Source of the DNA: Lachnospiraceae bacterium UBA7182
Lineage (GTDB): Bacteria > Bacillota > Clostridia > Lachnospirales > Lachnospiraceae
DNA length: 64,000 nucleotides
Assembly: GCA_002491115.1 (NCBI GenBank)
Contig: DKVI01000074.1
Span: forward strand, 62,001-126,000
Direction of reading: 5' to 3'
Part shown: piece by piece, positions 61,353 to 64,000 of the stretch
Position numbering within the stretch: the first letter of the stretch is position 1
How the letters are laid out: each line of letters opens with the position of its first letter
The notes under the pieces: model-generated
The model's input: only the letters and a program-made list of their open reading frames with translations
What the model was told of the DNA's origin: nothing
Databases searched by the model: none
Program-made: the position numbers and the translations under genes

Positions 61353-63121
61353 AAACAAATGACAGGTCAATTGTAGAGTTGATGAAAGAGATTTCTACAG
61401 GAAAAATTCAGCTTCCGGATTTTCAGAGAGGATGGGTGTGGGACGATTATCGTATCCGGTCGTTGATCGCAAGTATTTCCAGCAGCTATCCGGTGGGAGC
61501 AGCTATGTTTTTGGAATACGGAAATCAAAATATTCGTTTTAAGTATCGGACAATTCAGGGTGTAGATGTGCAGAATATTGCTCCCTCCGAATTGATTTTG
61601 GATGGACAGCAGAGACTGACTTCTATTTATGGTGCGATGTATTGTGATGCTCCCGTACATACAAGAACTGATAAGGGAAAAAAGATAGACCGATATTATT
61701 ATCTGGATATCCGAAAATGTCTGGATGAAAATGCGGACCGGATTGATGCAATTGTTTCGGTTCCGTCCAATCGGGTTATTACATCAGATTTTGGACGGAA
61801 AATAGAACTGGATTTGTCTACCCCGGACAAGGAATATGAAAACCATATGTATCCTCTTAATATTATATTGGATTTTGCAAAGTCACAAACATGGCAGCAG
61901 GGGTATTTGCAATATCATCAGCTAAATCAACAGGTATTTATGGAGTATACCCGATTTGGTTCTCAAATCACAATGCCGATTATGCAATATACAATGCCTG
62001 TTATTTTGCTGGGGAAAGAAACACCAAAAGAAGCAGTATGCCAGGTGTTTGAAAATGTGAATACAGGCGGTGTATCTCTGACAGTATTTGAACTGGTGAC
62101 AGCAGTTTTTGCCATGGATGATTTTGAATTGCGTAAAGATTGGGAAAACCGTCAACAGGCATATTTTCATGGAGATATTTTGACAAGCGTAAGTGCGACG
62201 GATTTTCTTGCGGCGTGTACGTTGTTGTCTTCCTATAAAAAGGAGAAAACAGTCAGTTGTAAGAAAAAAGATGTTTTAAACTTAACTTTGGAAGAATATA
62301 AGAAATATGCGGACTGCCTGTCGGAAGGATTTGTAGAAGCTGAAAAAATGCTGAACGAGGAGCGGATTTTTGCCAGTCGGGATCTTCCCTATACAACCCA
62401 GTTGATTCCTTTGGCTGTGTTATGTACGCTGCTTCAGGAGGGAGGCAGGATTAGAACAACTATTGTGAAGGACAAAATAAAACAATGGTACTGGTGTGGA
62501 GTATTTGGAGAAATGTATGGTAGCGCCAATGAAACGAGGTATGTTTCGGATGTAGTTGGCGTCATGGAATGGCTGTCTGACGAGTCTAAAATACCAAAAA
62601 CCGTTCAGGAGGCATATTTTAATCCCGTGCGTTTATTAAGTTTGCAGTCTCGGTTGAGCGCAGCTTATAAAGGGATTATGGCTTTGATTTTGAAGAACAG
62701 GAGTAAAGATTTTATCAGCGGGAGAGAGATGGATTTTACCGTTTATAAATCGGATGCAGTGGATATTCATCATGTGTTTCCTAAAGATTATTGTGTAAAG
62801 GCCGGGTATCCCAAAAGTAAATGGAATTCAGTGATTAATAAAACACCTCTTTCCTATAGAACGAATCGAGAAATAGGAGGTGTGTCTCCAGGTAAATATT
62901 TATCTAAAATTGAGAAAAAGGGACAGGTCACGGAACAGGTGCTTAACTCTTATCTCGAATCTCACTGGTTGGATGTTGTATATTGCCGTCAGGATAATTT
63001 TGATGAATTTATTGTAAATCGTGCGTCAAAACTTTTGGATGCAATTGAATCTGCAATGGGAAAACCAGTCCCGGGAAGAGACAGTGAAGAAGTGGTTCAA
63101 AATTTTGGAAAAGGATTATAA
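61349..63121 (+). CDS. DUF262/HNH protein, GmrSD-like type IV restriction enzyme
   Basis: A 590-residue protein. The N-terminal DUF262 (ParB/Srx-like NTPase) domain has LPDFQRGWVWDD near 22-33 and LILDGQQRLTSIYG near 83-96. The C-terminal DUF1524-type HNH region shows VDIHHVFPKDYC near 471-482 and NKTPLSYRTNREI near 495-507. The layout is that of fused GmrSD enzymes that cut glucosylated hydroxymethylcytosine phage DNA. Here it is coupled to a NUDIX hydrolase gene. A terminator follows. Confidence 0.9.
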   Translation: MKTNDRSIVELMKEISTGKIQLPDFQRGWVWDDYRIRSLIASISSSYPVGAAMFLEYGNQNIRFKYRTIQGVDVQNIAPSELILDGQQRLTSIYGAMYCDAPVHTRTDKGKKIDRYYYLDIRKCLDENADRIDAIVSVPSNRVITSDFGRKIELDLSTPDKEYENHMYPLNIILDFAKSQTWQQGYLQYHQLNQQVFMEYTRFGSQITMPIMQYTMPVILLGKETPKEAVCQVFENVNTGGVSLTVFELVTAVFAMDDFELRKDWENRQQAYFHGDILTSVSATDFLAACTLLSSYKKEKTVSCKKKDVLNLTLEEYKKYADCLSEGFVEAEKMLNEERIFASRDLPYTTQLIPLAVLCTLLQEGGRIRTTIVKDKIKQWYWCGVFGEMYGSANETRYVSDVVGVMEWLSDESKIPKTVQEAYFNPVRLLSLQSRLSAAYKGIMALILKNRSKDFISGREMDFTVYKSDAVDIHHVFPKDYCVKAGYPKSKWNSVINKTPLSYRTNREIGGVSPGKYLSKIEKKGQVTEQVLNSYLESHWLDVVYCRQDNFDEFIVNRASKLLDAIESAMGKPVPGRDSEEVVQNFGKGL

Positions 63122-63212
63122 AAATTCATATCAAGCGGATTCTGGAAGATTACTTTAAACATGTGCGGTGAGTCCGGCGGAAGAAGAAAGTCTTCCATGT
63201 TAGACATAAAGG

Positions 63213-63270
63213 GAGCCGTTGCTCTATAGATGATGATTCATCTGTTTTGCAACGACTCTTTTATTTTTTT
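63213..63270 (+). terminator. Rho-independent terminator after the DUF262 gene
   Basis: Outer arms GAGCCGTTGC (63213-63222) and GCAACGACTC (63249-63258) pair with one mismatch, an inner AGATGA/TCATCT stem forms the loop, and a T-rich run follows (63259-63269). Confidence 0.85.
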
Positions 63271-63340
63271 GCGATTTTATGCAGATTATACAAAATCATA
63301 AGATATAATTTGGATAATTTAACAAAAATATAAAAATATA

Positions 63341-63370
63341 TTGCGTATTACATGTAATATGTGATATATT
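63341..63370 (+). promoter_or_regulatory. Promoter of the final truncated gene
   Basis: TTGCGT (63341-63346) and TATATT (63365-63370) are spaced by 18 bp. The start codon is about 130 bp downstream. A palindrome fills the spacer. Confidence 0.62.
63346..63359. promoter_or_regulatory. 14-bp palindromic operator between -35 and -10
   Basis: TATTACATGTAATA is a perfect palindrome lying in the promoter spacer. A protein bound there would block RNA polymerase. The cognate regulator is not in the window. Confidence 0.6.
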
Positions 63371-63507
63371 GTAAACACAAACAAAGCCAGAGAAGTTCAT
63401 GAACGGGTTTTTGGATGGCAGTGCGGATATGTCGCGAAATATTCGCCGCAGGAACGATGAGTGCAGGCCCGGCCGGGTCTGATGCAGAAATTCAGGAGGC
63501 AAACAAT

Positions 63508-64000
63508 ATGGATACAAGAAGCTTATACACACCGTTAAAAGAAGAAGGACTTACGACTCTTTTGATCCGCTATGACTGGAAGACAGACAAGGGTTATATG
63601 TACGCGGCGAAAGAATGGGAGCCGGATATCAAATGGAGCGACTACGGAAAGACTTTTTACACGCAAAGTCTGCTGACGGAGAATGACGTGCGGCTTGGCA
63701 ACCGGGAAACCAGAGCGCTTTATGAGAAATATGGCCTTGGCGATTATGTGGAGGAGATCTTCGGTCTTCTGCGGGGCGGCAAATTCTTCGGGCTGGACTG
63801 CTACTACAATTCTCAGAAAGACTGGAGATTCACCGCGAACCTCCACAACTACGTCCTGGGACACAACAATAAAGAACAGTCCATCTATACAGGTGGTATC
63901 CGCCGCCACGAAAAAGACGAACCGGAGATCGACGTAATCATCGACGGACTGAATCTGGGCCGCGCACAGAGCCATAAGAATGTGGCGTCCGGCATTCCGT
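63508..64000 (+). CDS. N-terminal part of a protein, possible amino-acid dehydrogenase (partial)
   Basis: 164 residues are in the window, beginning MDTRSLYTPLKEEGLTTLLI behind a perfect CAGGAGG site. Near the cut end, YTGGIRRHEKDEPEIDVI then GLNLGRAQSHKNVASGIP resembles the substrate loop of Glu/Leu/Phe/Val dehydrogenases (KGGxR ... KN). The first 120 residues are not like standard members, so this is a tentative call. The 137-bp leader and palindromic operator suggest regulated expression. Confidence 0.5.
   Translation, partial: MDTRSLYTPLKEEGLTTLLIRYDWKTDKGYMYAAKEWEPDIKWSDYGKTFYTQSLLTENDVRLGNRETRALYEKYGLGDYVEEIFGLLRGGKFFGLDCYYNSQKDWRFTANLHNYVLGHNNKEQSIYTGGIRRHEKDEPEIDVIIDGLNLGRAQSHKNVASGIP

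Noticed and set aside
63122..63170. Short similarity (TTCTGGAAGATTACTTTA-like) to 47110-47140
   Set aside because: About 17 matching bases in different contexts and frames; too short to claim a repeat or attachment site.
63400..63483. 27-residue ORF in the leader of the last gene
   Set aside because: Only a weak ribosome site and no conserved feature; kept only as a comment on the long leader.
1..64000. tRNA, rRNA or CRISPR arrays
   Set aside because: Intergenic gaps are short and none shows cloverleaf-like or regularly spaced repeat structure.

Overview
The window looks like chromosome from a Clostridia-class Firmicute, most likely a Lachnospiraceae member. This rests on gene content (MtnN/SAH deaminase/AhcY set, AzlCD, a DUF6472 mini-protein, GH25-LysM lysozyme, C_GCAxxG_C_C protein), strong AGGAGG ribosome-binding sites, GTG/TTG starts and mid-range GC. 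The species call is inference. I saw no tRNA, rRNA or CRISPR array.

Layout. (1) 1-4650: the tail of a probable serA, DUF1015, then a three-gene S-adenosylhomocysteine/methylthioadenosine salvage operon (mtnN, mtaD-like deaminase, ahcY) behind a near-consensus sigma-A promoter and ending in a strong hairpin. (2) 4671-9862: small unknown genes, a mutarotase-like protein, an orphan antitoxin-like protein, a YdeI-like protein, three GNAT acetyltransferases, a C_GCAxxG_C_C protein and a half-size EamA transporter. (3) 9936-13438: a phosphate module of Na/Pi cotransporter and PhoR/PhoB-like two-component system, with Pho-box-like repeats before both promoters. (4) 13687-17674: DHFR-family protein, Sel1-repeat protein, Schlafen/AlbA_2 ATP-binding protein and a GNAT gene, plus a decayed fragment of that same GNAT gene.

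(5) 17812-30653 is a defence region: KAP P-loop NTPase, then a tightly spaced operon of PLD/SNF2-like helicase, DUF4391, membrane-anchored DUF6680, type III methyltransferase (Mod), YhcG/DUF1016 nuclease and type III restriction subunit (Res). Its end overlaps the 3' end of a convergent MATE transporter. (6) 30643-34748: MATE, AzlC, AzlD, DUF6472 and a secreted GH25-LysM lysozyme. (7) 34845-47069: a deoxyinosine-glycosylase/YbaK fusion, a complete Wadjet operon in the order jetD-jetA-jetB-jetC, then a SNF2 helicase and a separate SWIM zinc-finger protein.

(8) 47194-48924 is a complete 1,731-bp insertion sequence with 17-nt inverted ends and a 10-bp target duplication. It separates an AAA-like ATPase/PD-(D/E)XK gene from its probable promoter. 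(9) 50741-60849 is an AT-rich, overlapping seven-gene cassette: MORC/MutL-type GHKL ATPase, Z1 helicase, DUF4420 PD-(D/E)XK protein, AIPR protein, cytosine-5 methyltransferase with a C-terminal helix-turn-helix, HNH nuclease and Vsr nickase. It matches the MutL/MORC-linked restriction-modification class predicted by comparative genomics. (10) 60861-64000: a gene-end remnant or short leader ORF, a NUDIX hydrolase overlapping a GmrSD-like DUF262 gene, a terminator, and a promoter with a palindromic operator before a truncated gene that may be an amino-acid dehydrogenase.

About 43 kb therefore carries at least four independent predicted anti-phage or anti-plasmid systems. The strongest candidates for under-described biology are the seven-gene MORC/Z1 cassette, the KAP/PLD-helicase/DUF4391/DUF6680 expansion around a type III system, and the SNF2+SWIM pair following Wadjet.
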